DNA of 64,000 nucleotides from Candidatus Peregrinibacteria bacterium (GCA_016928915.1 JAFGJT010000017.1:62001-126000); one strand, 5' to 3'. Counted from the first letter of the stretch, positions 53,051-61,625 are shown. A program made the numbers and translations. The notes: generated by a model not told the origin, from the sequence alone.

Positions 53051-54109
53051 ATGCACAAATGTATTCTATATAAAAAGGGGAAAGAAAAAAGCGTTCAGTG
53101 CGAGGCATGCTCATGGTACTGCAAAATTCCCGAAGGACGTACCGGTATTTGCGGTGTGCGTTTAAACGAGGGGGGGAATCTTTATCTGCTTGTTTACGGA
53201 AAGCCGGTTTCTGTGCATCTTGATAATATTGAAAAGAAGCCGTTATTTCATTTTATGCCGGGGACAAAAATATTTTCCCTTGGTACGATCGGGTGCAATT
53301 TTAGATGCGCTTTCTGCCAGAACTGGGATATCTCGCAGGCTCCGGTAATAATTAAAAGTGAATACCCGGAAGCAAAAAAACATATTGAAATGATAAAAAA
53401 AGCTGTTGATGCGTGCGAGGACTGGCCGCCCGAAAAAATTGTTAATTACTGCCTTGAAAATAAAATTCCTTCAATAGCATATACATACAACGAGCCTGCT
53501 ATTTTTTTTGAATACGCTTATGACACCGCAAGACTTGCGCATAAAAACGGCATAAAGAATGTTTATGTTTCAAACGGATACGAATCAAAGGAAAATCTGG
53601 AAAAATTTCATGAATACATGGATGCTATTAATATTGATATTAAAGGTTTTACTGAGGAGTTTTACGCAAACATATGCGGAGCCCGCCTAGCGCCGGTTCT
53701 TGAAAATGTTAAAAGATGCCATAAATTGGGTATATGGGTTGAAACAACCACATTGCTGATTCCGGGCAAAAACGATTCCGATAAAGAAATCACCCAAATA
53801 GCGGAATTTATTAAATCCGTTTCACCCGACATCCCGTGGCATGTAACCGCGTTCTATCCGGCATATAAAATGCTTGATACTCCGCCGACTCCGGCAAACA
53901 CACTTCTGCGTGCTTATAATATCGGCAAAAAAGCAGGCCTTAAATATGTATACACGGGGAATATTCCGGGGCTTGAGGGAGAGAATACCAGCTGCCCTAG
54001 ATGTGATACCGTTCTTGTTGAAAGATATGGTCTTTCATGTGAAGCAAACAAAATAAAAGGAGACGGAAAGTGCCCCGTTTGCAAAGAAAAAATTGCAGGT
54101 ATTTGGTAA
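53051..54109 (+). CDS. amrS: AmmeMemoRadiSam system radical SAM enzyme
   Basis: The 352-aa radical SAM enzyme begins with a cysteine-rich entry (CEACSWYCKIPEGRTGICGV, about residues 16-35). The 4Fe-4S motif GCNFRCAFCQNWDIS is at about 80-94. AYTYNEPAIFFEY and MDAINIDIKGFTEEFY follow, then a C-terminal zinc ribbon (CPRCD and CPVC). It belongs to a three-gene system with AmrB and AmrA. The product of the reaction is not established. Confidence 0.93.
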   Translation: MHKCILYKKGKEKSVQCEACSWYCKIPEGRTGICGVRLNEGGNLYLLVYGKPVSVHLDNIEKKPLFHFMPGTKIFSLGTIGCNFRCAFCQNWDISQAPVIIKSEYPEAKKHIEMIKKAVDACEDWPPEKIVNYCLENKIPSIAYTYNEPAIFFEYAYDTARLAHKNGIKNVYVSNGYESKENLEKFHEYMDAINIDIKGFTEEFYANICGARLAPVLENVKRCHKLGIWVETTTLLIPGKNDSDKEITQIAEFIKSVSPDIPWHVTAFYPAYKMLDTPPTPANTLLRAYNIGKKAGLKYVYTGNIPGLEGENTSCPRCDTVLVERYGLSCEANKIKGDGKCPVCKEKIAGIW

Positions 54110-54119
54110 CTTAAAATAT

Positions 54120-54917
54120 ATGAAAGCAATAAGAAAACCGGCAGTGGCGGGTACGTTTTATCCCGCAGATGAAAAAACTCTGGTTCAGATGATAAACGGA
54201 TTTATTAACGATTCTGTAAGCGTTAAACCTGAAGGTCAGTTAAAAGCGATCGTTGTTCCTCATGCAGGTTATGTGTATTCGGGAATAGTCGCGGCTGCGG
54301 GTTTTAAGCTGTTAAAACAGCTTGACCCTAAAAAGAAATGGAAAGTGCTTCTGCTCGGCCCCTCGCATTTTGTAATACTAAAAGGCGCTGCCGCACCTGA
54401 AGTTGAGGGATGGGAAACCCCTTTAGGCACCGTTCTTGTAAAAAATATTCTGGATGAAATGAAAAAATCGGATGTAATAAATCAAGATGAAGAAGCATTT
54501 AGGCAGGAGCATTCACTTGAAGTTGAAGTGCCGTTTTTGCAGATGGTTATGAAAAAATGGATGCTGTATCCGTTATGTTTGGGCGAGTTAAATCCCAAGA
54601 TTCTTGCAGTTGAGTTGAAGGATTTTGTAAGCCGCGACGATGTGATAACAGTGGTAAGCTCGGACTTGAGCCATTATTTCCCTTATGAAGATGCGGTGGC
54701 GATTGATGAGAATGCAAATGAATTTATTCCAAAAATTGCGATCAACGAGGTAAGATCAAAAGTTGAAGCGTGCGGAATTATGGGGATAATGACTTTGTTG
54801 CATCTTGCTGATGTTTTGGGCTGGAAAGGCCATTTTATTGATTATAAAAATTCAGGTGATACGGCGGGAGATAAAAACCAGGTGGTAGGTTACGGTTGTT
54901 ATGCGTTTACAAAATAA
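54120..54917 (+). CDS. amrB: AmmeMemoRadiSam system protein B (MEMO1 homologue)
   Basis: The 265-aa protein starts at ATG 54120 (MKAIRKPAVAGTFYPADEKT). Its fold relates to extradiol dioxygenases and shows VVPHAGYVYSGIVAAAGFKL (about residues 47-66), LLLGPSHFVIL, FRQEHSLEVEVPFLQMVM (about 130-147) and VVSSDLSHYFPYEDAVAID. The metal-binding His residues are present. It is the middle gene of the trio. Confidence 0.93.
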   Translation: MKAIRKPAVAGTFYPADEKTLVQMINGFINDSVSVKPEGQLKAIVVPHAGYVYSGIVAAAGFKLLKQLDPKKKWKVLLLGPSHFVILKGAAAPEVEGWETPLGTVLVKNILDEMKKSDVINQDEEAFRQEHSLEVEVPFLQMVMKKWMLYPLCLGELNPKILAVELKDFVSRDDVITVVSSDLSHYFPYEDAVAIDENANEFIPKIAINEVRSKVEACGIMGIMTLLHLADVLGWKGHFIDYKNSGDTAGDKNQVVGYGCYAFTK

Positions 54918-54930
54918 CCCTATTATATAA

Positions 54931-55512
54931 ATGAAAACAGGACTAACAAAAAAGCAGAAACAGATGCTTCTTAAACTTGCCCGGAACACAATTGCGCATG
55001 ATTTGGGATTGGAAGACTTAAAATTTACAGCCGATGTTTTTAAGGAAAAAATTTTTCAGGAAAAAAGAGGCGTGTTCGTGACGCTGGAAATTTTTAAAAA
55101 TCTTCGCGGGTGCATAGGCAACATCGAGCCTGTTTATCCGCTTTATGAGGCTGTAATTCGCAACGCGCACGAGGCGGCTTTTGATGATCCCAGATTTAAT
55201 TCGTTAACAAAAGAAGAGTTCCGTGATATTGAAATTGAAATTTCCGTTTTAACGGTTCCCCAACAATTGGAATATTCAACCTTTGAGGATTTACTTAAAA
55301 AAATACGACCGGGAAAAGACGGTATAATCCTTGGCAAAGGCTTTTTTAAGGCAACATACCTGCCACAGGTCTGGGATGATCTGCCGCAAAAAGAACAGTT
55401 TCTTTCCTCACTCGCAATGAAAGCCGGCCTCGATCCCGACATATGGAAAAACGAGAAAGTTGATATTTCTGTTTATGAAGTGGAGAAGTTTACTGAAGCG
55501 GATTTAAGCTAG
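54931..55512 (+). CDS. amrA: AmmeMemoRadiSam system protein A (AMMECR1 homologue)
   Basis: The 193-aa AMMECR1-domain protein shows GVFVTLEIFKNLRGCIGNIE (about residues 49-68) with the family's LRGCIG core, then NAHEAAFDDPRFNSLTKEEF and FLSSLAMKAGLDPDIW. Its function is unknown, although the fusion or adjacency of AMMECR1, MEMO1 and a radical SAM enzyme is widespread. Its 3' end overlaps the convergent cobalamin adenosyltransferase by 9 bp. Confidence 0.93.
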   Translation: MKTGLTKKQKQMLLKLARNTIAHDLGLEDLKFTADVFKEKIFQEKRGVFVTLEIFKNLRGCIGNIEPVYPLYEAVIRNAHEAAFDDPRFNSLTKEEFRDIEIEISVLTVPQQLEYSTFEDLLKKIRPGKDGIILGKGFFKATYLPQVWDDLPQKEQFLSSLAMKAGLDPDIWKNEKVDISVYEVEKFTEADLS

Positions 55513-56031
55513 AGTATCCCTTCCTTTGTTTGCCTGTCTTGCCATCACGAAAAGCAAATCTGACAGCCTGTTTAAATACGGCAGAGTGGGCTCAAACATT
55601 TTTTCTTTTTCAGCGAGTTTTGCGCAGTCACGTTCCGCCCGGCGCACAACTGTTCTTGCCATATGAAGCGCGCATGCTCCCTGTGAACCGCCCGGAAGAA
55701 TAAAATTCTTTAACGGAGGAAGTTTTTCTTCGATTTTATCTATAAGTTTTTCGAGTTTGTTAATCTTTGTAACTGGAAATTTAGGCAGGCCTTTTTGTGA
55801 TTTTAAAGTCGGCGAAGCAACATAAGAACCCAGTACAAACAAATCTTTCTGCAGGTCCTGAAGCACTTTTTTTGTTTTATGTTTTTTCTGCATCAAAAGA
55901 GCAAAACCGATAAATGAACTCGCTTCGTCAATTGATCCGTACGCATGAAGTCTGTCGCAGTTTTTTGAAACTTTTTCGCCTGAACAAAGCGACGTCTGCC
56001 CTTTGTCGCCTTTTTTTGTATAAATTTTCAT
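55504..56031 (-). CDS. Cob(I)alamin adenosyltransferase (PduO type)
   Basis: The 175-aa trimeric enzyme transfers the adenosyl group of ATP to cob(I)alamin. It shows IYTKKGDKGQTSLCSGEKVS (about residues 3-22, the ATP site), LHAYGSIDEASSFIGFAL (about 29-46), FILPGGSQGACALHMARTVV and RRAERD, then LNRLSDLLFVMARQAN. It implies use of salvaged B12. QueG, a cobalamin enzyme, is in the same region. Confidence 0.92.
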   Translation of the reverse strand: MKIYTKKGDKGQTSLCSGEKVSKNCDRLHAYGSIDEASSFIGFALLMQKKHKTKKVLQDLQKDLFVLGSYVASPTLKSQKGLPKFPVTKINKLEKLIDKIEEKLPPLKNFILPGGSQGACALHMARTVVRRAERDCAKLAEKEKMFEPTLPYLNRLSDLLFVMARQANKGRDTLA

Positions 56032-56125
56032 ATTTTGATATTATTAAGGACCAAAAAGAATATAACATAAATCTCTGGTAAAAAAAATAATGTTCTTATA
56101 GAATTTAGCCGCTAATTGTTACTTT

Positions 56126-56686
56126 ATGGATACTCAAAAAATAGAAAAACTGACCGGGGAATTATTAAAAGTTTTAGGAGACGACCCAAAACGTGAAGGG
56201 CTTAAGGATACTCCAAAACGATATGCGGCAGCATGCAAAAAATTATTTTCGGGGTATGAAAAAAAGCCCGAACAAATTTTAAAAGTTTTCGACGGCGAGG
56301 AATATGACGAAATGATTGTGGTTAAAGATATTGAGTTTTATTCAACCTGCGAGCACCACCTTCTGCCGTTTTTCGGCAAAGCGCATATAGGCTACATACC
56401 TGACGGCAAAATAATCGGATTATCAAAATTGCCGCGCCTTGTTGAGATTTTTTCCCGAAGATTACAGAACCAGGAGCGCTTGACGGTTCAAATTGCAAAC
56501 GCGGTAAACGACCTTCTTAAACCAAAAGGCGTGGGAGTTATCTTGGAGGCAAGGCACCTTTGCATGATGGCGCGGGGTGTTGAAAAACAGAATTCCGTTG
56601 TAAAAACATCATCATTAACCGGACTTTTCAAGGGCAACATGAACACGCGCTCCGAATTTTTAAGGCATATTGATAAGTCCGCATAA
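56126..56686 (+). CDS. folE: GTP cyclohydrolase I
   Basis: The 186-aa enzyme converts GTP to dihydroneopterin triphosphate, the entry to folate and queuosine. It shows GLKDTPKRYAAACKKLFSGY (about residues 24-43), the zinc-binding STCEHHLLPFFGKAHIGYIP (about 72-91), GLSKLPRLVEIFSRRLQNQE (about 97-116) and EARHLCMMARGVEKQNS. It lies 11 nt upstream of recR. Confidence 0.95.
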   Translation: MDTQKIEKLTGELLKVLGDDPKREGLKDTPKRYAAACKKLFSGYEKKPEQILKVFDGEEYDEMIVVKDIEFYSTCEHHLLPFFGKAHIGYIPDGKIIGLSKLPRLVEIFSRRLQNQERLTVQIANAVNDLLKPKGVGVILEARHLCMMARGVEKQNSVVKTSSLTGLFKGNMNTRSEFLRHIDKSA

Positions 56687-56697
56687 ACATACTAACA

Positions 56698-57294
56698 ATG
56701 CTTCCAAAATCTCTGCAAAAACTTATTGATGAGCTTTCCAAACTGCCCGGCATAGGTCCTAAAACAGCGCAGAGATTGTCCGTCTATCTGCTGCGATCCC
56801 CGCATTCACGCATTAAACCTCTCGGCGACGCTTTATTGAACTTAAAAGACGGACTGTCGTTTTGCGAAATCTGCTGGCATGTAACGGAAACAACACCATG
56901 TTCAATCTGCGGCGATCCGTCGCGCGACAAGTCAAAATTATGCGTTGTGGAGGATGTCTTGGATGTTGTCGCCATTGAAAAAACGTATCAGTTTAAGGGT
57001 GTTTATCATGTTTTGCACGGTGTATTGTCCCCTATAGACGGAGTTTCGGCAGACCAGCTAAAGCTTGCCGAACTGTTTAAACGGATTGAAACCAATCCCG
57101 AAATAAAAGAAATTATTCTTGCCACAAATCCCAGCCTTGAGGGTGAGGCAACAGCGTTGTATATAAACAAATATCTTGAAGGGAAGAGTGTTAAAATTTC
57201 AAGAATCGCACGCGGGCTGCCCATGGGTTCCGACCTTGAATATGCCGATATTGCAACACTCGGCAAAGCTCTGACAAATCGAACGGACTATTAG
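56698..57294 (+). CDS. recR: Recombination protein RecR
   Basis: The 198-aa DNA-binding clamp protein of the RecFOR pathway has an N-terminal HhH (LSKLPGIGPKTAQRLSVYLL), a zinc finger (CEICWHVTETTPCSIC, about residues 57-72) and a Toprim domain (LCVVEDVLDVVAIEKT and IILATNPSLEGEATALYINK). It ends with the usual EYADIATLGKAL. The final 104 bp lie antisense to ispE. Confidence 0.95.
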   Translation: MLPKSLQKLIDELSKLPGIGPKTAQRLSVYLLRSPHSRIKPLGDALLNLKDGLSFCEICWHVTETTPCSICGDPSRDKSKLCVVEDVLDVVAIEKTYQFKGVYHVLHGVLSPIDGVSADQLKLAELFKRIETNPEIKEIILATNPSLEGEATALYINKYLEGKSVKISRIARGLPMGSDLEYADIATLGKALTNRTDY

Positions 57295-58024
57295 AAATGG
57301 CAAAAACAGCCGTGCCGGAGCCGCATAACAGGGCCTTCAAGGGCCCCTCTTTCAGCAGGCAAAAATCATTATGAATATTACTTATTATTTGAATAAAATT
57401 TCGATTTTTAAGCCCCTGAATAATTTTTTTTGTTTTATGTCTGTTATGTCCGCATTTTTTTAAATTCACTTTTGCATATACGTTTTTTGTTTTTTTTCTG
57501 CGGTCGGGAACAATTAACAGTTTATATAGATTTTTCCATTTTTTAAACAAATCGAGATCGGGCAGCACGGTTATTTTTTCTCCGTAATGGGTTCCCAGCA
57601 TTGTCTTTCCTTTAATGAAGCAGGGTACATCGGCGCCGATTTTTGCCCCGATTTTGCGCATCTCATCGGTACTCATGTTTAACCTTTCAAAATTGTTAAG
57701 CGCTTTTATTACGGCTGCGGCATCTGAACTGCCTCCTCCAAGACCTGCGCCAACGGGAATGTTTTTTTGAACTATAACCTCGTATGAATTTTTTATTTTG
57801 TTTTTTAATAAATCAAAAACTTGCTGTACTGTGTTTTTTTTATTATCAACTTTTGCCCCTTCCTCTCCTTTAAATTTAATTTTGAGGCGTGAGGATTTCT
57901 TTATGGAAATTATATCAAAAACAGGAATAATCTGAAAAATAGTATCAATTAAATGGTATCCGTTTTTATCTTTACCAAGGATATCGAGGGCAAGATTGAT
58001 TTTTGCCGGAGCTTTAACGATCAT
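57191..58024 (-). CDS. ispE: 4-diphosphocytidyl-2-C-methyl-D-erythritol kinase
   Basis: The 277-aa GHMP kinase of the MEP pathway shows VKAPAKINLALDILGKDKNG at the N-terminus, the ATP loop NIPVGAGLGGGSSDAAAVIK (about residues 88-107) and the C-terminal LLCGSGTAVFAIS (about 233-245). After that motif it runs about 104 bp into the opposite strand of recR before stopping, so its last 30-odd residues are encoded antisense to a conserved gene. Its start overlaps ispDF by 11 bp. Confidence 0.9.
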   Translation of the reverse strand: MIVKAPAKINLALDILGKDKNGYHLIDTIFQIIPVFDIISIKKSSRLKIKFKGEEGAKVDNKKNTVQQVFDLLKNKIKNSYEVIVQKNIPVGAGLGGGSSDAAAVIKALNNFERLNMSTDEMRKIGAKIGADVPCFIKGKTMLGTHYGEKITVLPDLDLFKKWKNLYKLLIVPDRRKKTKNVYAKVNLKKCGHNRHKTKKIIQGLKNRNFIQIISNIHNDFCLLKEGPLKALLCGSGTAVFAISNSPFDLSELCRVLQYRHIQGRNPWAARVRFLKF

Positions 58025-59204
58025 TATTTGAGCGTTTTAAGGAAGCTATACACAGGCACTGAATCCCTTTGCCGCGTCCAAAAGAAGTTAGTTTTTCACC
58101 CGATGTGGCAGTGATCCCTATACGTTTTATATCAAGACCGCTTAGTTTTGAGAGCGAATTCTTAATAAGATTTTGTATATTATCTATGCGAGGTTTCTTT
58201 GCCTCAATCATTATTCCGAGATGATTTAATGTATATTTTTTCTTTTCAGCTTTTTTAAGAACCACAGATAAATATTTTTTTGAATCCCTGATTTTTTGAT
58301 TTTTACAAAGGTCATCGGCAAACGCACCGAGAGATTTTTCACCAATTGCCTGCAAAACAGCATTACATATCGCATGTAAAACAACATCCCCGTCGGAGTT
58401 TGCGAGCAATCTGTTTTCGTACGGAAAACTTGCACCTCCCAAAACAAGCCCTTTCTTATTACAAAATTCATGACTGTCCTGACCTATTCCAAAAATATAA
58501 TCCTGCGGAATATCTCCAAGAATATGCTTTGCATGATGGTAATCCGCGGATGTTGTGATTTTAAAATTATGTTCATGTGCATCAATATACTCAACTTGAA
58601 TACCCGCTTTTTCAAACAACAGCGACTCATCGGTCATGGTCTGATAAGTTTTGCCGGCTTTTTGTAAAGCTTTTTCAAACAAAGAAAAACGAAAAGCCTG
58701 CGGCGTCTGCGCCCTTATAAAATTTTCACGCTTATGAGTTCTGACAATTTTTTTGTTTTTTATTTCTTTAAGAGTGTCTCTGATGGAATGTGCGGTAATG
58801 CACGCGCCTTTTTTTGCCGCGATATTTATACATTTATCAATTTCATCATATGTAACAAGGGGATTTGCGCCGTTATGGATAACCAAAATATCATTTTCTT
58901 TTAATTTATGCGCATTTTCCAAAAATTTTACTCCCGCCAGCACACTTTCCGATCTGCTTCGGCCCCCTAAAATTATTTGAATTTCTTTACTGTTTCCGGG
59001 AAAAAATTTTTTACATAAAGTTTTTACTTCACGCAGGATTTTTTTATTAACAATAATTACAATTTTATTGACCAGAGGATGGTCGTAAAAAGCGGCGATT
59101 GTATAGTAAATAAGGGGCTTGCCAAGAACCGGCAGAAGCAGTTTGTTTATTTTGCTTTTTATACGCAGACTTTCACCCGCGGCAGCAATTAACGCAATAT
59201 TCAT
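58014..59204 (-). CDS. ispDF: Bifunctional IspD/IspF
   Basis: The 396-aa fusion carries two MEP-pathway steps. Residues 1-230 are IspD (cytidylyltransferase): IALIAAAGESLRIKSKINKL, and later IRDTLKEIKNKKIVRTHKRE and AQTPQAFRF. Residues about 237-396 are IspF (cyclodiphosphate synthase): GIGQDSHEF with the metal Asp and His, ANSDGDVVLHAICNAVLQAI, and the end ITATSGEKLTSFGRGKGIQC. ispE follows in the same operon. Fusion is a known arrangement in several bacterial groups. Confidence 0.93.
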   Translation of the reverse strand: MNIALIAAAGESLRIKSKINKLLLPVLGKPLIYYTIAAFYDHPLVNKIVIIVNKKILREVKTLCKKFFPGNSKEIQIILGGRSRSESVLAGVKFLENAHKLKENDILVIHNGANPLVTYDEIDKCINIAAKKGACITAHSIRDTLKEIKNKKIVRTHKRENFIRAQTPQAFRFSLFEKALQKAGKTYQTMTDESLLFEKAGIQVEYIDAHEHNFKITTSADYHHAKHILGDIPQDYIFGIGQDSHEFCNKKGLVLGGASFPYENRLLANSDGDVVLHAICNAVLQAIGEKSLGAFADDLCKNQKIRDSKKYLSVVLKKAEKKKYTLNHLGIMIEAKKPRIDNIQNLIKNSLSKLSGLDIKRIGITATSGEKLTSFGRGKGIQCLCIASLKRSNNDR

Positions 59205-59235
59205 AATTACAGTTTATAAGCTATGCTATTGTATA

Positions 59236-59280
59236 GAAAAAGCCCCGCAATACGCAACGATAATTCGTGCGCCGGGGCTA
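59236..59280 (-). terminator. Terminator between the membrane-protein gene and ispDF
   Basis: AGCCCCG (59241-59247) and CGGGGCT (59273-59279) pair around a 25-nt loop that can itself fold. On the minus strand a T run follows. Confidence 0.75.
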
Positions 59281-59290
59281 ATGTTAAGCT

Positions 59291-59758
59291 TCAGCTCGCC
59301 TTTTTGTTTCGGAGAGTGGCGGATTTTATATCCACAACAACTCCCATTTTGTGTGTTGGCTGTTCCTTCGCTGTTTCCTCTTTTTGCAGTTCACTATCGC
59401 TTAACCGTAGTTTCAATTTTACGATTCCGGTTAAGCAGAATGCCACGATAGCCGATATCCCAAGAACTACCGCTGCTCCGTGCGTGAGTTTAACATCAAG
59501 ATAGATGAGCAGCATGAGGCCCTGTTCAGCAAGACCAACAAAAAGCAGCAAGATGGGGAAATACGACTCGGGCCAGACCATAAACAGAACGCCGCCCAAA
59601 AGCATCACCATCCCGCCAAGAAAACAGAATTTTATCATCAGATTAAGCACCTCCCAGTGTTTGTATACAAGCCAACCAAATGGGATCCCGACAGCAAGAA
59701 AAATTATAATTCCGAAAATGCACGCCAGCATTTGACGGTTTTCTTTTTGCAAATACAT
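59291..59758 (-). CDS. Membrane protein with four predicted TM segments
   Basis: The 155-aa protein has hydrophobic segments at about residues 10-30, 39-60, 64-86 and 92-112. A charged cytoplasmic tail (LRLSDSELQKEETAKEQPTH) follows. No family is recognised. Unusually for this window, the start codon is preceded by a canonical Shine-Dalgarno sequence. It has its own terminator. Confidence 0.65.
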   Translation of the reverse strand: MYLQKENRQMLACIFGIIIFLAVGIPFGWLVYKHWEVLNLMIKFCFLGGMVMLLGGVLFMVWPESYFPILLLFVGLAEQGLMLLIYLDVKLTHGAAVVLGISAIVAFCLTGIVKLKLRLSDSELQKEETAKEQPTHKMGVVVDIKSATLRNKKAS

Positions 59759-59763
59759 TTTAA

Positions 59764-59769
59764 CCCTCC
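59764..59769 (-). promoter_or_regulatory. Canonical Shine-Dalgarno site
   Basis: On the minus strand GGAGGG is followed by 5 nt and the ATG. It fixes the start of the membrane-protein gene and is the only strong SD I found in the window. Confidence 0.8.
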
Positions 59770-59905
59770 GGTTTTGTTGTTAAAGGGCGATTTTGAAGCC
59801 GTTTGTTTAGACGGATTTCAGCTTTATATAAAGCGAAATCGTCTAAAAACAAGGCAAAGTATATCCTGTTGGTATTTTTTGTCAACAATACTGACCTACA
59901 CGAAT

Positions 59906-60772
59906 TTATTGCAAAATATTTTTGATGATAAAAGGCAGTTCAAGAGCAACATCCGTTGCGCTAAAGCAGTAATCTTTTTGTTTGTATAAAAAATCACCGG
60001 TATATCCAACTAAAAACGCACCGATCTGGCTGGCGACAAACGGTTCGGCTTTTTGTGCGATTAAAGACGTAATCACCCCGGCCAGTACATCGCCGGTGCC
60101 ACCCACCGTTAAGCCCGCATTTCCCGTTTTATTTAAAACAATATCTCCTTCGTGCGACGCAATAATATCCGTGGGGCTTTTTAGAACAATATTTATTTTC
60201 ATTTCAGAGGCAATCGTTCTTATCAACTTATTCAAATCCTCATCGTTTTTTAATTCTTTAATGTCACGGTCCGTAAGGTGTTCAAATTCATTTTTATGGG
60301 GGCATACGACTATCGGCTGCGGCAGAGGAACTTCTTTAACCAGTTTTAATACCTCGATAGCGGTTGAATCAAGAACCATGGGTTTATTTATGCCTTCAAC
60401 AAGCTCTAGAATCGCCCTAACAGTAACCTCCCTTTCATACATTCCCGGTCCAATCAATACTGCATCGCATTCTTTTGAAAAATCAACAATATCTTTTACA
60501 CCGGTATGAGTTAAATACTGTCCGGGGAATTTTTTAACGATAAAATCAGGATAAAGGCTGCGCGCAACATCAAAATTGGATTCGGGAACAAATATATATA
60601 TAAGATCAGCGCCTGAATATAAAGCCCCCAGAGCGCTTAAAAGAGGAGCACCGTAATACTCTATGCTGCCGCCCACAATCAAAACTTTACCGTTTTCTCC
60701 CTTGTGGGAATCCGAATTTCGAACCGGAAAAACTTTTTTAATATAACCCTTTTTTAAAATTGAAAGACCCAT
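59906..60772 (-). CDS. nnrD: ADP-dependent NAD(P)H-hydrate dehydratase
   Basis: The 288-aa ribokinase-like enzyme repairs hydrated NAD(P)H. The start is ATG 60772 (MGLSILKKGYIKKVFPVRNS); a TTG at 60781 is the alternative. It shows NGKVLIVGGSIEYYGAPLLS, VLIGPGMYEREVTV, VVCPHKNEFEHLT (about residues 157-169) and the catalytic GNAGLTVGGTGDVLAGVITS (about 218-237) with the Asp base. The NAD(P)HX epimerase partner is not fused. It is divergent from the MBL gene. Confidence 0.9.
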   Translation of the reverse strand: MGLSILKKGYIKKVFPVRNSDSHKGENGKVLIVGGSIEYYGAPLLSALGALYSGADLIYIFVPESNFDVARSLYPDFIVKKFPGQYLTHTGVKDIVDFSKECDAVLIGPGMYEREVTVRAILELVEGINKPMVLDSTAIEVLKLVKEVPLPQPIVVCPHKNEFEHLTDRDIKELKNDEDLNKLIRTIASEMKINIVLKSPTDIIASHEGDIVLNKTGNAGLTVGGTGDVLAGVITSLIAQKAEPFVASQIGAFLVGYTGDFLYKQKDYCFSATDVALELPFIIKNILQ

Positions 60773-60901
60773 CGGAATCAAATACTAAATTAGCCCGGCT
60801 GCAATTATAAAGAAATTTGTGCTGCATAGCAACAACCCATTTTTTTGCCTTTTATAATAAAATCGAGTAAAATCACTCACGACTTTTAACAATTTAAAGC
60901 A

Positions 60902-61528
60902 ATGGAAATAATATGGCATGGTGAACTTTGCTTCACTATTAAAGGAAAAAAGACAACAGTGGTGATTGATCCCTATGCGGACGGCAAACATCTGTTGAAA
61001 AAAATTAAGGCCGATTCGGTGCTTTTAACAAACGATTATAACGAAAAAGCAAAAACCGTTGATGTTGAAAAAGCTGAAAAAATTTTTAACTGGCCCGGTG
61101 AATATGAGGTTAACGGCGCCGCGATCATAGGCATACCGACCTATACAAATCAGAAAGAGGAAGGTGACACCGCGAAAGGCAGAATAGTGATTTACAGCAT
61201 GATGATAGACGATATACGCTTGTGCCATCTGGGGCTGCTGGGTGATGAACTTGATGATGAAACGCTTTCAAAAATCGGTGATGTTGATATTTTAATGATT
61301 CCCATTGCTGGCACACACTGCCTTGATCCAAAAAAAGCGCACGCGGTAATAGAGGCTATCGAGCCCAGAGTCGTTATCCCGATGAATTATAAAGATGAAC
61401 AGATCGCGGCAATGCTTAAAGAAATGGGTATATCCGAACCGAAAAGACTTGAAATATTTGATGTAAAATCCAAATCTCAGCTTCCCGAAGAAACCACAGA
61501 TTTCATTATTTTAAATCCGGCCCCATAG
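60902..61528 (+). CDS. Metallo-beta-lactamase-fold protein with degenerate metal site
   Basis: The 208-aa protein begins EIIWHGELCFTIKGKKTTVV, then DPYADG, as in the UPF0173/MBL group. Where relatives carry HxHxDH it reads LLTNDYNEKAK, so the main metal ligands are lost. Other His residues remain (IAGTHCLDPKKAH). The end, EPRVVIPMNYKDEQI, is family-typical. It is probably non-hydrolytic. Its stop codon lies inside the tRNA-Arg gene. Confidence 0.75.
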   Translation: MEIIWHGELCFTIKGKKTTVVIDPYADGKHLLKKIKADSVLLTNDYNEKAKTVDVEKAEKIFNWPGEYEVNGAAIIGIPTYTNQKEEGDTAKGRIVIYSMMIDDIRLCHLGLLGDELDDETLSKIGDVDILMIPIAGTHCLDPKKAHAVIEAIEPRVVIPMNYKDEQIAAMLKEMGISEPKRLEIFDVKSKSQLPEETTDFIILNPAP

Positions 61529-61593
61529 TTCAATGGATAGAACGAGAGACTCCTAAGCTCTAGATGGTGGTTCGATTCCACCTGGGGTCACCA
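61519..61593 (+). tRNA. tRNA-Arg (CCT)
   Basis: Acceptor GGCCCCA/TGGGGTC, D-stem GTTC/GAAC, anticodon loop CTCCTAA (CCT), T-stem GGTGG/CCACC and encoded CCA. The anticodon stem has one A-G mismatch next to the loop. It overlaps the upstream CDS by 10 bp and lacks the trailing hairpin pair. Confidence 0.9.
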
Positions 61594-61625
61594 TGGGACA
61601 AGTTATTTTGTAATGCAAACAATCC

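Noticed and set aside
57006-57266. Extra ORF opposite recR
   Set aside because: It is antisense to a conserved gene with no start context or motif; only the ispE C-terminus is real there.
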